Made by a program: the position numbers and the translations under genes. DNA of 64,000 bases, from assembly GCA_003144275.1 (NCBI GenBank), contig NJBF01000006.1:45677-109676 (forward strand), written 5' to 3'. Source of the DNA: Candidatus Heimdallarchaeota archaeon B3_Heim. Lineage in GTDB: Archaea > Asgardarchaeota > Heimdallarchaeia > Hodarchaeales > Hodarchaeaceae. The notes under the pieces are model-generated. The model searched no databases. It was not told where the DNA came from and was given only the letters and a program-made list of their open reading frames with translations. Shown piece after piece: positions 25,631 through 34,451 of the stretch (positions are counted from its first letter, which is position 1; the number at the start of each line of letters is the position of its first letter).

Positions 25631-26293
25631 TTACTCTGCAGTTAAAATTTGAATTTCTAATTCTTTTTCGGTGAGAGGTTCTTTCTTATTCAGAGCATTT
25701 GTGATAATTTCGAGAACTAACTTCTTTGCAGCTTCAACTGCAATGCCTTGCTTATATTCCTTCCGAAGGGCATCGATTATTCGTTCATTCCCACTTCCAG
25801 CAGCATAAGCATTTACTGCAAAGTAAGAACCTCCATTATCTACAAAGAACAGTTCTGCCTCTTTAGAAATTGGATTGAAGCCTGCTAGGAGTAAAGCTGT
25901 TCCGAAAGGTCTAAGACCTCCTTGAATTGTATGGCGAGCCATTAAATCTCCTAATCGTTGAGCTAAAGCCCTGATGGAAATTTTTTCTCCGTAAATCAAA
26001 CGATGTTGTTGAGCAACTAAACGTGCTTGTCCAATTAGAAGGTTTGAATCAGTAGAGAGGCCAGATGCAATTAGGAATAATTTACTATCTATTTTTTGAA
26101 TTTTATCTGGTTTTACAACCAATGGATCAAATAAAGTTTCACCCGCGAGTAAAATGGTTTTACTATCTAAGATCATGCCTAATGCGGCTGCTCCTTTCTC
26201 GGATGCCTTTCGTGCATATGATAATTGGACCAATTCACCGTCAGGACTCCATATTGCTGCAGATTTATCGTATGGTATTCTAGAATCGTACAT
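25631..26293 (-). CDS. psmA: 20S proteasome alpha subunit
   Basis: A 220-residue alpha-type subunit. The N-terminal YDSRIPYDKSAAIWSPDGEL, then VQLSYARKASEKG, is the alpha signature (usually YDRAITVFSPDGRL..VEYAREAVKRG) in a rather divergent form. GGLRPFGTALLLAG is also typical. There is no N-terminal catalytic Thr. It forms the outer gating rings of the 20S core. GAGGT lies 7 nt before its ATG. It starts 10 bases after the beta-subunit stop, so both are one operon with beta first. No ATPase (PAN) gene is in the window. Confidence 0.9.
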   Translation of the reverse strand: MYDSRIPYDKSAAIWSPDGELVQLSYARKASEKGAAALGMILDSKTILLAGETLFDPLVVKPDKIQKIDSKLFLIASGLSTDSNLLIGQARLVAQQHRLIYGEKISIRALAQRLGDLMARHTIQGGLRPFGTALLLAGFNPISKEAELFFVDNGGSYFAVNAYAAGSGNERIIDALRKEYKQGIAVEAAKKLVLEIITNALNKKEPLTEKELEIQILTAE

Positions 26294-26303
26294 AATTTAT
26301 ACC

Positions 26304-26969
26304 TCACATGTCAATATGGATTTCTTCTGTTATTACTTGGTCTTCAACCTTGAAAAAGATCAATCCATCAATTCCATTCCCAGTAGCGTTATCTCTTGCA
26401 AGAGAGGTTTTTAAAGCTGCAATAGCAAGGTCTTTCGCCTTTTCTTTGTCGAGATCAGGTTTGTATGAGTGTTCTAATACACCTATGGATAATAGGGTTC
26501 CTGATCCAATTGCAAAGAAGTCTTCGTCAGAAATTGATCCATCAGGACCTAAAACATATACATGTGATCCACGACGATCGACTCCTGCAACTAAAAGTTG
26601 TACCCACCAAGGTTGAAATCTTCGAAAACTTCCATGCATGATTGTGGCAAGTAAGCTCCCAGCAACTTTAATACTGGGCTCGAAATTATTTTCAAGTTGA
26701 TAAAGACGTAATTCACTTCGCAATAGATCCACTAGTGCTTGTGCATCGGATACAGATCCTGCAATTCCAATACCAGTGTAATCATTGACCTTATGGACTT
26801 TTTTTGCATGTTTACTAGCAGTAAAACTGCCCATTGATGCACGACGATCAGCGATAACTAAAGCACCATTTTTAAACTTCAAGGCTAATCCTGTTGTCCC
26901 TTTTAATCTATTCATCTGGTCTTGCTGTGAATTATTATCGTTAAATAAGGGGTTTGTTGGATAATTCAC
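26304..26969 (-). CDS. psmB: 20S proteasome beta subunit (catalytic)
   Basis: A 221-residue beta-type subunit. A 24-residue propeptide ends RLKG before Thr25-Thr26, so Thr25 should be the nucleophile after self-cleavage. Asp41 (ADRRAS) and Lys57 (KK) hold the spacing of the canonical Asp17/Lys33. LARDNATGNGIDG matches the conserved RDaxxGxGID block. It therefore appears active. The start is a GTG at 26969 with AAAGGAG 9 nt upstream. It is first in the beta-alpha operon. Substrate cleavage preference cannot be read from this alone. Confidence 0.92.
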   Translation of the reverse strand: MNYPTNPLFNDNNSQQDQMNRLKGTTGLALKFKNGALVIADRRASMGSFTASKHAKKVHKVNDYTGIGIAGSVSDAQALVDLLRSELRLYQLENNFEPSIKVAGSLLATIMHGSFRRFQPWWVQLLVAGVDRRGSHVYVLGPDGSISDEDFFAIGSGTLLSIGVLEHSYKPDLDKEKAKDLAIAALKTSLARDNATGNGIDGLIFFKVEDQVITEEIHIDM

Positions 26970-27197
26970 TTTGTGTTTCTCCTTTATTGTGTTTTTTATT
27001 GTTGTTAAACATTATATTGTTTCATATAGAGAATTTCTAGAACTTATTAATATGACTGGCTTTGGGAAAAAAAGAGAAATTGCTGTTTATCAAGCGAGAA
27101 TGCTTTGGAAAAATTACTTTTTCCTTCTTGAATTAGAGAATTTGGTATAGTTCTCCTTTTAATATTGACTGAAACCTAGATTCCAATGATTAAGGGA

Positions 27198-30161
27198 TTA
27201 AAAATCCATATAGAGAGCTGGCTTCATTGGTTGAGCCTTTGAAGCTTTATTTAGAGGATCGATGATTGATTTAGTTCCAGCTGCGAAAACCTCTAGATTA
27301 CAGTCAAAGTGTTTAGATAGATATTGTTTATACCCATTAATTGCATCTATTTCTTTTTCTGTTCCTACATATTCTTTCCTAAATATCTTAGCATCCCCAC
27401 GAACCGATTTAAGTTCTTTAGCAATTTCAGACATTTTTGGAGTGAATTTCGGGTTTGACTTTAGAGTACCCATAATTTTCCCCATATTAAAAGATCCTCC
27501 ACCTAGTATTTTAGAAATTTCACCGTATAATTCTTGTTTCCATTCAGGTGCTACGTAAATAATTATCTTTTTTGGAGAATCTCGCTTCAAATCAATAATT
27601 GCTTGAATATCTTCTGATAAATCCTTAATGAAATTTGTTTGCAGCATTAAGTCAGCTGCTTCGCTTGTCACCTCTAATTGGGGAATATTCCTTAATGAGC
27701 AGAATTCAGTAGATCCTAATTTCTCATTAATTTCCTCACAAACATGTGGAATCATTGGACTGAGAATTATATTCCAATGATCGACAATATATCGAAGAGC
27801 TGCCTGTCTTTCTTTCTTAGAGATGCCAATAGAAGATTTTTGATAGAACTCGATCTCTCTTAACATTAGATGGAATGCATGAGTGACAAAATCTCGGCCA
27901 TTATACACCCCCAGTTGACTTACTGCTTCTTTTAGATGGGATGTACAAGCAGAAATGAAAGATCGTGTCATAAATGATGATTTATTTACATCAAAGGATT
28001 TATCAATAGGATATGAAGCAATCTCGTTAATCAATGACCAAAATTTTCTGAATCTAGTCACAAGGGTGTTAATACCTTCGTCTGTCCAATTCAAAACTGT
28101 ATCAGCAGAACCAGCAGCAACTAGATACATCCTTGTAACATCAACAGAGTACTTTTTTGGAAGAAGGGCAATAGGTATGACATTTCCAGCAGATTTTGAC
28201 ATTTTTTCTCCCTCACGAATTAATAGTTCATTAAGGCTAAAGCATTTTGGCCAATGCTTGGGGGGAAATATTGCCACATGATGGAATATTGTAAATGATA
28301 GGTGATTACCTATATGTGCAATTGCTGTGTGCCGTAAATCGTTCGGATACCAGTAAAGAAATTCTTTTTGCATCTCGCCCAAAACTTGTTGGTCAATACC
28401 ACTTTTCTTTGAAACTTTGACCTTGCTTCCTTTTTTCAAGAAAATATAATCAAATACTTCCGGAATCAACTGCTCAGAACGAATATTATGCTCACGAATA
28501 TGATGAATAATTGTGTAAAAGGCCATGTAAATAACACTGTCACTTAATGACTCAATTATCCATCCCTGTCCCTTGGTTAATGGAAATTCAGTACCTAGTC
28601 CTCTTTTTCTGACACAAGGTCTTCGATCTAACCAGTCAAAAGTTCTTTCGAAGGATTTTCGATATTTTTCTGGGGTAATGGTCATTTTTGAGAGGGCGTC
28701 AAATGCTTTGGATTTCCATGTTTCATTCCCATAATGTAGAAAGTATTGATCAGGCAATACTGCAACCACAATTTCTCCACCACATCTACAAAAAGCTTTT
28801 CTTGAAGTTTCATAAAATGGAAATGCTCGTTGTTCATCAATCAAAGTTTTAGCTACGTTATCTTTTGCATTTTCAACTTTTTGTCCAGCAAATTCCTCTG
28901 TAAAGTCCATCATAATACCATTATAAAATTCCGAGGAATAGATTTCTTGTGTTGCAGTTTCAAGTTTTTCTGTATCATTCTGATTTTTGACACCTAAACG
29001 TTCACATATTTCAATAGCAGGAAATTCTCCATATTCCTCAACTGAAATTAATGCAATTGGTTCTATTTTAACTACTTTATCAGCTAAACCTTCGTATTGA
29101 TCAATCGGTGAAGTATCTTCTTGTAAATCTCTTAGTGCTATATAATCGTAAGGAGCATGTGCTGGAACTGAGTATACAACCCCTGTTGCATGTTCAGGAT
29201 CTACAAAAGGCGCTGGAAGGATAGGTAGGGGTCTATCAGGTACACGAGGTGCGAATACTTCCAAACCAATGAATTCAGATCCTAATTTCTCCTCTAATTC
29301 CTCAATTTCAAAATTTTGTTGATGTAACTTCGTAACAGCTCTAGATGAGATTACCCAAGTTTCTCCATTAATTCGTATTCGTTTATAGTGTGCCTCTGGA
29401 TGAATCCATAGATTTGTAGCACCATATATAGTCTCAGGCCGGAATGTCGCTGCAACTAAAAAATCCTCTCCCATTTGAAATTTGAGGGCTACAAACTCTT
29501 GTACTTCAACTTTATTGACATCAGCATCTCTAATATCGTCTTCTCCGACTGCATTTTTATCAATTGGACACCAAAGTATTGGAAATTCACCTTGAACAAT
29601 CAATTTTTGTTCGATTAGGTGTTTATATTGCCATTCAATAAATTTATTATATTCGGGATCCCCAGTTGTGAATTGTCGGTGTACGTCCAATGAATACCCC
29701 ATTGCTTCAAAATCACTAATCATATTCTTGGCAAAATACATTGCAACATTCATCGGATCATTGAACGACTGGACAATTTCCTTAATCTGCTTTTCGTCTT
29801 GTTCATAGATGCTTACGTAATCTGTATAGAGAGAGATAGTATGTTTGTCGCCTTCTGCTATTTTTGCCGACACTGATAATACTGGTGTTCCAGTAATATG
29901 GAAGGCCATGGGCCAGAGAGTATTATTGCCCAATTGACGTTTGTAACGACAAAACATATCTCCTAGTGTATAAGTACGAGCATGCCCTACATGTAACGCC
30001 CCAGACGAATAAGGATAAGGAATAGTGACAAAGTATTTTTTCTTACTTGGATCTACAATTCCCTTGAAAATGTCTTTTTCTGACCATCTTTGTTGCCATT
30101 TCTTTTCAATTGATCGAAGACTCTCGAAAAATTCGCTAATAACACCCTGTTGTTCACTCAA
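27198..30161 (-). CDS. leuS: leucyl-tRNA synthetase (archaeal/eukaryotic type)
   Basis: A 987-residue class Ia aminoacyl-tRNA synthetase charging tRNA-Leu. The HIGH motif appears as HVGH (residues 57-60, after PYPYSSGAL) and the KMSKS motif is intact (EGEKMSKSAGN, near 650). A CP1 editing insertion with TFRPETIYGATNLW lies in between. The length and the long C-terminal region match archaeal/cytosolic eukaryotic LeuRS rather than the bacterial form. The start is a TTG at 30161 with GGTG 7 nt upstream. It stands alone. Confidence 0.95.
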   Translation of the reverse strand: MSEQQGVISEFFESLRSIEKKWQQRWSEKDIFKGIVDPSKKKYFVTIPYPYSSGALHVGHARTYTLGDMFCRYKRQLGNNTLWPMAFHITGTPVLSVSAKIAEGDKHTISLYTDYVSIYEQDEKQIKEIVQSFNDPMNVAMYFAKNMISDFEAMGYSLDVHRQFTTGDPEYNKFIEWQYKHLIEQKLIVQGEFPILWCPIDKNAVGEDDIRDADVNKVEVQEFVALKFQMGEDFLVAATFRPETIYGATNLWIHPEAHYKRIRINGETWVISSRAVTKLHQQNFEIEELEEKLGSEFIGLEVFAPRVPDRPLPILPAPFVDPEHATGVVYSVPAHAPYDYIALRDLQEDTSPIDQYEGLADKVVKIEPIALISVEEYGEFPAIEICERLGVKNQNDTEKLETATQEIYSSEFYNGIMMDFTEEFAGQKVENAKDNVAKTLIDEQRAFPFYETSRKAFCRCGGEIVVAVLPDQYFLHYGNETWKSKAFDALSKMTITPEKYRKSFERTFDWLDRRPCVRKRGLGTEFPLTKGQGWIIESLSDSVIYMAFYTIIHHIREHNIRSEQLIPEVFDYIFLKKGSKVKVSKKSGIDQQVLGEMQKEFLYWYPNDLRHTAIAHIGNHLSFTIFHHVAIFPPKHWPKCFSLNELLIREGEKMSKSAGNVIPIALLPKKYSVDVTRMYLVAAGSADTVLNWTDEGINTLVTRFRKFWSLINEIASYPIDKSFDVNKSSFMTRSFISACTSHLKEAVSQLGVYNGRDFVTHAFHLMLREIEFYQKSSIGISKKERQAALRYIVDHWNIILSPMIPHVCEEINEKLGSTEFCSLRNIPQLEVTSEAADLMLQTNFIKDLSEDIQAIIDLKRDSPKKIIIYVAPEWKQELYGEISKILGGGSFNMGKIMGTLKSNPKFTPKMSEIAKELKSVRGDAKIFRKEYVGTEKEIDAINGYKQYLSKHFDCNLEVFAAGTKSIIDPLNKASKAQPMKPALYMDF

Positions 30162-30476
30162 TGTATTACACCGTTATTTGATTTACAATTGGAATAGAAT
30201 TAAAGAAAAAACAATAAATGAATGAGGATACTAAAATAGAGCGTTCTCTAAGGGTTGAAAAATTAATTTTAGGACAGAAGAACGCAATACCTCATTGAAT
30301 TACCTCAATTCCTCTACTTCAGCCCTTTTTTTATAAGAATTTGGCTATCATCAAGGACTCTTCAACCACCTATGAATATAAAGGGGAGTGGGGAGTATCT
30401 AGGCTGTTGAGGAGAATAAGAAAAATGAAGTTTGTCTATCGATGAAATGCTCAATAGAAAAAATAGAACCAGCTAA
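30162..30476. other. 315-base gap between winged-helix gene and leuS
   Basis: No supported gene. Both flanking genes are on the minus strand. On the plus strand there is an isolated TATA-like GAATATAAAG (30374-30383), then GAGGAG about 10 nt before an ATG at 30425 with only six codons. The rest is AT-rich, with T-rich stretches that could end the upstream transcript. Confidence 0.3.
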
Positions 30477-31109
30477 TCAATTTGCATGTGAGGTACTTAT
30501 CCTACGTATTTGTAGAAAAATTTGATGATTAACCAACATTTGACGAATTAATTGGATAAATCTCTCAATTGTTTCAGATTTAACATTATAACTTTCAATT
30601 TCAATTTCTGTTTGGGAAATTGTAGAAATCAATATTTTAGAATGATCTTCGACATGTATCCACTCTAAACGTCCCTTATTATCAGTAGAAAAGTGGCCAA
30701 CAAACCTATAATATCCAAAATATTTCCCTGCTAATTGTTTAACTAGATCTTCAACAGGAATTTCCTTCTCAGAAGTGATTGTTGTGAGTATCTTTTTCAG
30801 TTCACTATTTTGTTCTTGATAATGATGAATAAGTCCCTGATTGTCAAAATATTCTCGAACTTTGTCATAGGTTTCATTTCCCAAACCATATCCCCCATCA
30901 GGAGATTGTTGTATTAATCGATCTTCTTGAAGACGTTCTAAAGCCCTAGTTAATTTTTGTTGGTGAACATCTCTAAGTAATCGCCGAAGACCATTAAAAC
31001 GAAAATTATAGTTTTTTTCTCTTACAGATAACTCCTCTAGTACCGACTCTTCGAGACTCGATAAATATTCTGGAACGAAATCCGCACTTTCTTGTCTATA
31101 TTCTTCCAA
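30477..31109 (-). CDS. winged-helix DNA-binding protein, putative transcription regulator
   Basis: A 210-residue protein. Residues about 17-75 look like a winged helix: LEESVLEELSVRE, then NGLRRLLRDVHQQKLTRALE, RLQEDRLIQQSPDGGYGL (recognition helix and wing). The rest is helical then beta-rich (YYRFVGHFSTDNKGRLEW) with no motif I recognise, and may be a ligand or dimerisation domain. It lies downstream of hsp20 on the same strand but is separated by a hairpin terminator, so it probably has its own promoter. Target genes are unknown. Confidence 0.6.
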   Translation of the reverse strand: MEEYRQESADFVPEYLSSLEESVLEELSVREKNYNFRFNGLRRLLRDVHQQKLTRALERLQEDRLIQQSPDGGYGLGNETYDKVREYFDNQGLIHHYQEQNSELKKILTTITSEKEIPVEDLVKQLAGKYFGYYRFVGHFSTDNKGRLEWIHVEDHSKILISTISQTEIEIESYNVKSETIERFIQLIRQMLVNHQIFLQIRRISTSHAN

Positions 31110-31145
31110 ATTTACTCACTTCTATCCTCATTAGTTCATCATTGC

Positions 31146-31192
31146 GAAGAAAATAATAATTAGGGGTAGAGAATTTTCCACCCTTCTAATTA
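31146..31192 (-). terminator. hairpin plus T-rich tract after hsp20
   Basis: TAATTAG+GGGT (31157-31167) pairs with ACCC and CTAATTA (31180-31192) with a 2-nt bulge; the loop is 12 nt. It lies 10 nt after the hsp20 stop, and the minus strand continues TTATTTTCTT. Confidence 0.55.
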
Positions 31193-31202
31193 CACTCATT
31201 CA

Positions 31203-31778
31203 CTATTCTATGTTCAATTTATGTCTTTTCTCAGTAGTTTTTTGTTTTTTACTGCTTATTTCAAGAACTCCATTATGGATCGTACTTTTTGTTTGCTTCG
31301 GTTCTATTTTCGAGGGTAGGTGTACGACTTGATTAATCTCCCTGGTACCAGCTTTTCCATTAAGAGTTAACTCCAAACCACTTTCGTCAATTTCGATATT
31401 CAAATTGTCTTTTGTAAACCCAGGAACTTCTACTATAATCTTTAAAGAATCATCTTCATCTAAAATATCAACGAACCGATCCAAACTGGTTGGTTTTGAA
31501 GATATCTCAGGGTTTTCGCGATGTGTGGGAATCATTTCAAGTTGAGGTAACCCTCTTTTCTCACGATAGTCATTTAAATTTCCCCATTGTCGGACTTCTG
31601 GTCTATAATCGGTTTCTGGGCCAATTCGCATAGAATATCCGAAAGTAATCGGTCCTTCCTCTGTGTATTCTCTATTCATTCCTTTAAGAGAAGTGTTGAA
31701 TTCTTCATTAAATGATTTAAAAATGTCAGTAAAGTCAAAATTCCAAAAATTATCAAAATTTCGTCTTTTTCGATTCAT
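31203..31778 (-). CDS. hsp20: Hsp20/alpha-crystallin small heat-shock protein
   Basis: A 191-residue small heat-shock protein. The C-terminal 95 residues form the alpha-crystallin domain: RFVDILDEDDSLKIIVEVPG, NLNIEIDESGLELTLNGKAG and NGVLEISSKK, with NGVLEI the family signature. The N-terminal ~100 residues are aromatic-rich and then polar. The final IxI-type motif appears as LNIE. It binds unfolded proteins. I chose the ATG at 31778, with AAGGTG 6 nt upstream, rather than a GTG three codons earlier. A TATA box, TTTATAAA, lies at 31830-31837, predicting a start near 31808. Confidence 0.88.
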   Translation of the reverse strand: MNRKRRNFDNFWNFDFTDIFKSFNEEFNTSLKGMNREYTEEGPITFGYSMRIGPETDYRPEVRQWGNLNDYREKRGLPQLEMIPTHRENPEISSKPTSLDRFVDILDEDDSLKIIVEVPGFTKDNLNIEIDESGLELTLNGKAGTREINQVVHLPSKIEPKQTKSTIHNGVLEISSKKQKTTEKRHKLNIE

Positions 31779-31829
31779 ACATATCACCTTTTAGTAATTG
31801 TCTCTGATAAAAAATATATTCACGTATTG

Positions 31830-31837
31830 TTTATAAA
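31830..31837 (-). promoter_or_regulatory. hsp20 TATA box
   Basis: TTTATAAA sits about 52 nt before the hsp20 ATG, placing the start point around 31808. A G/A-rich BRE is not obvious. Confidence 0.4.
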
Positions 31838-32003
31838 TTTTTTGTTAGTGAATAAATCTATAATAATAGAATATGAGGGTTTAATTCTGATTTTAAGTAC
31901 AAAAAACACTTCTAATAAGTTGTGAATAAAATAATTCAGACATTTCAGTATACTTAGGCTTTTGAATTAAAGTCCAGCATGCTAGTTTAAGGATATTTCT
32001 CTG

Positions 32004-32852
32004 ATGATTGATCTTCTTGCTGCTATACTCATGGCTCTATTTCAAGGAATTATTGAATGGCTTCCGATCTCCTCAGAGGGCCAATTATCATTACTATTTG
32101 TAACAATATATGGTCTCGATGAATTAGCTGCTGTAACACTAGCCCTATTTTTACATCTGGGTACAATGATGTCAGTCATCTGGTACTTTAGAAAAGACTT
32201 ACTAGAAATGGTGGATCAACATTCACCAATTTTTGAAATAATGATCCTTACCACAATTGGAACAGCTTTAACAGCCGTGCCAATTGTATTAATCTTCAAG
32301 ACTTATTGGGTATCCTTTACAACCAACCTTATTATTCCTGCAGACCTTCTTTTTACAATAATTGTAGGAAGTTTGCTAATTCTTACTGGTTTAGTTTTGA
32401 AGAAACAATCAGATCAGGGCACTAGAGAAATATATTCAGTGACACGAAAAGAAGCTTTTTTACTAGGTCTCGCCCAAGGAATTGCTGCATTACCCGGCAT
32501 TAGTCGAAGTGGGATGACGATTACATTCTTGCTTATAATCGGGATCATGCATAAAGATGCATTTAAGATTAGTTTCTTGATATCAATTCCCGCAGTATTA
32601 GGAGCCACGTCATTAGAGTTTCTATTAGAAGGTTTTCAGATAGATTTTACTGGTATGACTGTCGGAAATGTATTTTTTCCATTCCCATTATTAGTCTTCT
32701 CAATCTTCTTAACAGCTATCATCGGAATCTTAACGATGGATTTATTACTAAACCTTAAGAAAATACCTTACGATAAATTCTGTTTCGCCTTTGGTACCAC
32801 AACTATTTTATTAGGTTTCTTGTTTTTCTTTATTAGAGTAGTGAGTGCTTAA
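32004..32852 (+). CDS. uppP: UppP/BacA-type prenyl-diphosphate phosphatase
   Basis: A 282-residue membrane protein with about eight hydrophobic segments. Both family motifs are present: QGIIEWLPISSEGQ near the N-terminus and ALPGISRSGMT in the middle. UppP removes one phosphate from undecaprenyl or dolichyl-like diphosphate, recycling the lipid carrier for glycans. The His of the bacterial PVSSxGH motif is Gln27 here, so the active site differs at that position. The stop codon overlaps the start of the next gene by one base (TAATG), implying translational coupling. In archaea it may serve N-glycosylation. Confidence 0.85.
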   Translation: MIDLLAAILMALFQGIIEWLPISSEGQLSLLFVTIYGLDELAAVTLALFLHLGTMMSVIWYFRKDLLEMVDQHSPIFEIMILTTIGTALTAVPIVLIFKTYWVSFTTNLIIPADLLFTIIVGSLLILTGLVLKKQSDQGTREIYSVTRKEAFLLGLAQGIAALPGISRSGMTITFLLIIGIMHKDAFKISFLISIPAVLGATSLEFLLEGFQIDFTGMTVGNVFFPFPLLVFSIFLTAIIGILTMDLLLNLKKIPYDKFCFAFGTTTILLGFLFFFIRVVSA

Positions 32853-34210
32853 TGACAATACTTACAACACATCTAAGCTTAGCAGGGATAGCTTTTTGGT
32901 CCTTTCTTTCCCCCACAGATAAAAATAACTTTAAAGAGAAGAAATATCTTTTCTGGATTGTCTTAGCCTTTTCTATCATCCCAGATGTTGACATCTTCTT
33001 GGGGATACATCGTGGGTTATCTCATAGTCTTATCCCTCCGACATTATTGGTCATTCTTGGGATTAGTATCCACATTTTGAATCGTTATAATATTGGTCTT
33101 GGAAATAATAGCACTGGGAATCCAATTCACCATAAAAATGCTTTTAGGGGACGACTTTTCCTGTACGCAGGCCTTTTATGGATTTTTCATATATTATTGG
33201 ACTTTCAATATCCCTTGGCGATTTTTTACCCCCTCTCTGATCGTCTTTATCAGCTTGATTTTGTTTATCTTCTTAGTTTAGTCCCATGGTTATTCTTTCC
33301 AGTTATGATAGTCGGAGCAGAATTTCATCTAACGAGTATCTCCTATTTAAGGGGAATTGCAAGTTATTTCGTAAATCTACCCCCCTCTGAAAGAATAGAA
33401 GTTTTTGGGACAGATGTTATTGCAATACGCATAGACGATATTTTTATTCACTTGTTCCTCCTTCTAATCTTCCTCCAAGTCACGAGACCAATGTTACCCA
33501 AACTTTCAACGCAATGGGTTCGGACCCTAAGATCACGGATGGACTATGACGGCTATGTCATGACGACAGGAGTGGTACTATTACTAATTGGTATGGTCAT
33601 GGGGCCTATGATTGGAACTCAAGTTATTGACTCTAGCTCAAATAATTCTTCTTTCAACATTTCACCCACATCTTTTGCTCCTTCTGTTGCATTGTCCATA
33701 GAACCAACGAATTATTTTTTCCAACCACAAACAATTATAAAAGTGCGTGGTTCCTTAATAGTCGAACCTCAGAGTGGTGATTTTGATCATATCCTACTAA
33801 TTTCCTCTCAAGAACACTACAACTCCTTTAACCAAGATCTCTCCTCACTATTCAAGCAAAAACCTCCCAATTCGAGCGAAAATCTTGCCTCGTTCAGGAG
33901 TAATTATTCGATTCTACTAGATCAGTTATATAGCACAACACTGGCTATGAATTTTACAAACATTGATGAAACAACGATCTATACACAGATTCTTAGCAGT
34001 CCTGTAATTGTTGTAGGCGTAATGGAAAACTGGAATGATTCACTGTTACTCAGTGGATATGAACAAAGTATGTCTGCTCAACTCACAATCACTGTTACAA
34101 CAAGTCGTTTATCCCTTTTTATTATTGGTCTAGGGGCGATGGCTGTTGGATGCGTAGCGATCATCATTTCCGTTAAATTAAAAAAGCACAATATCAATAA
34201 TTTACCATAG
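32852..34210 (+). CDS. membrane-bound metal-dependent hydrolase, DUF457/YdjM-like, with C-terminal extension
   Basis: A 452-residue membrane protein. His7, Asp45-x-Asp47 (IIPDVDIF), His53-His58 (HRGLSHS) and His113/Asp117 (IFHILLD) form the usual putative metal site of the DUF457 family (YdjM/YbcI). Several membrane helices follow. From about residue 230 an extracytoplasmic region rich in Ser/Asn, with many N-x-S/T sites, ends in another membrane helix. This extension is not part of the core family. Translation is coupled to uppP. A role in envelope lipid or glycan metabolism is inferred from this pairing. Confidence 0.75.
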   Translation: MTILTTHLSLAGIAFWSFLSPTDKNNFKEKKYLFWIVLAFSIIPDVDIFLGIHRGLSHSLIPPTLLVILGISIHILNRYNIGLGNNSTGNPIHHKNAFRGRLFLYAGLLWIFHILLDFQYPLAIFYPLSDRLYQLDFVYLLSLVPWLFFPVMIVGAEFHLTSISYLRGIASYFVNLPPSERIEVFGTDVIAIRIDDIFIHLFLLLIFLQVTRPMLPKLSTQWVRTLRSRMDYDGYVMTTGVVLLLIGMVMGPMIGTQVIDSSSNNSSFNISPTSFAPSVALSIEPTNYFFQPQTIIKVRGSLIVEPQSGDFDHILLISSQEHYNSFNQDLSSLFKQKPPNSSENLASFRSNYSILLDQLYSTTLAMNFTNIDETTIYTQILSSPVIVVGVMENWNDSLLLSGYEQSMSAQLTITVTTSRLSLFIIGLGAMAVGCVAIIISVKLKKHNINNLP

Positions 34211-34256
34211 ACTCATAATCAAATATTTACTGAAAAATACAATAGGTGCTGTACAT

Positions 34257-34442
34257 ATGCCTTCCTATCGTTGTCAAAGCTGTGGGAAAACAATATCTCC
34301 CATTCCACAACACTGTGGAAAAGATATGGTCATAGGGGAAATTAATGGAGCTCCAAGTTTAATTTGTGTCAATGGTGAAGATTGTCATCATGAACCACTC
34401 CCCAAATGCTGTAGTATGCCTGGTTACACACGGTGGATTTAG
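34257..34442 (+). CDS. small cysteine-rich zinc-binding protein (61 aa)
   Basis: A 61-residue protein with Cys6-Cys9 (CQSC), a Cys-Gly-Lys near 20, CVNGEDCHHE, and a KCCS near the end. This suggests one or two zinc sites. AGGTG lies about 10 nt before the ATG. It follows the DUF457 gene on the same strand after a short gap and converges with the reductase gene. I do not know its function. Confidence 0.6.
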   Translation: MPSYRCQSCGKTISPIPQHCGKDMVIGEINGAPSLICVNGEDCHHEPLPKCCSMPGYTRWI

Positions 34443-34451
34443 TTCATTTTT

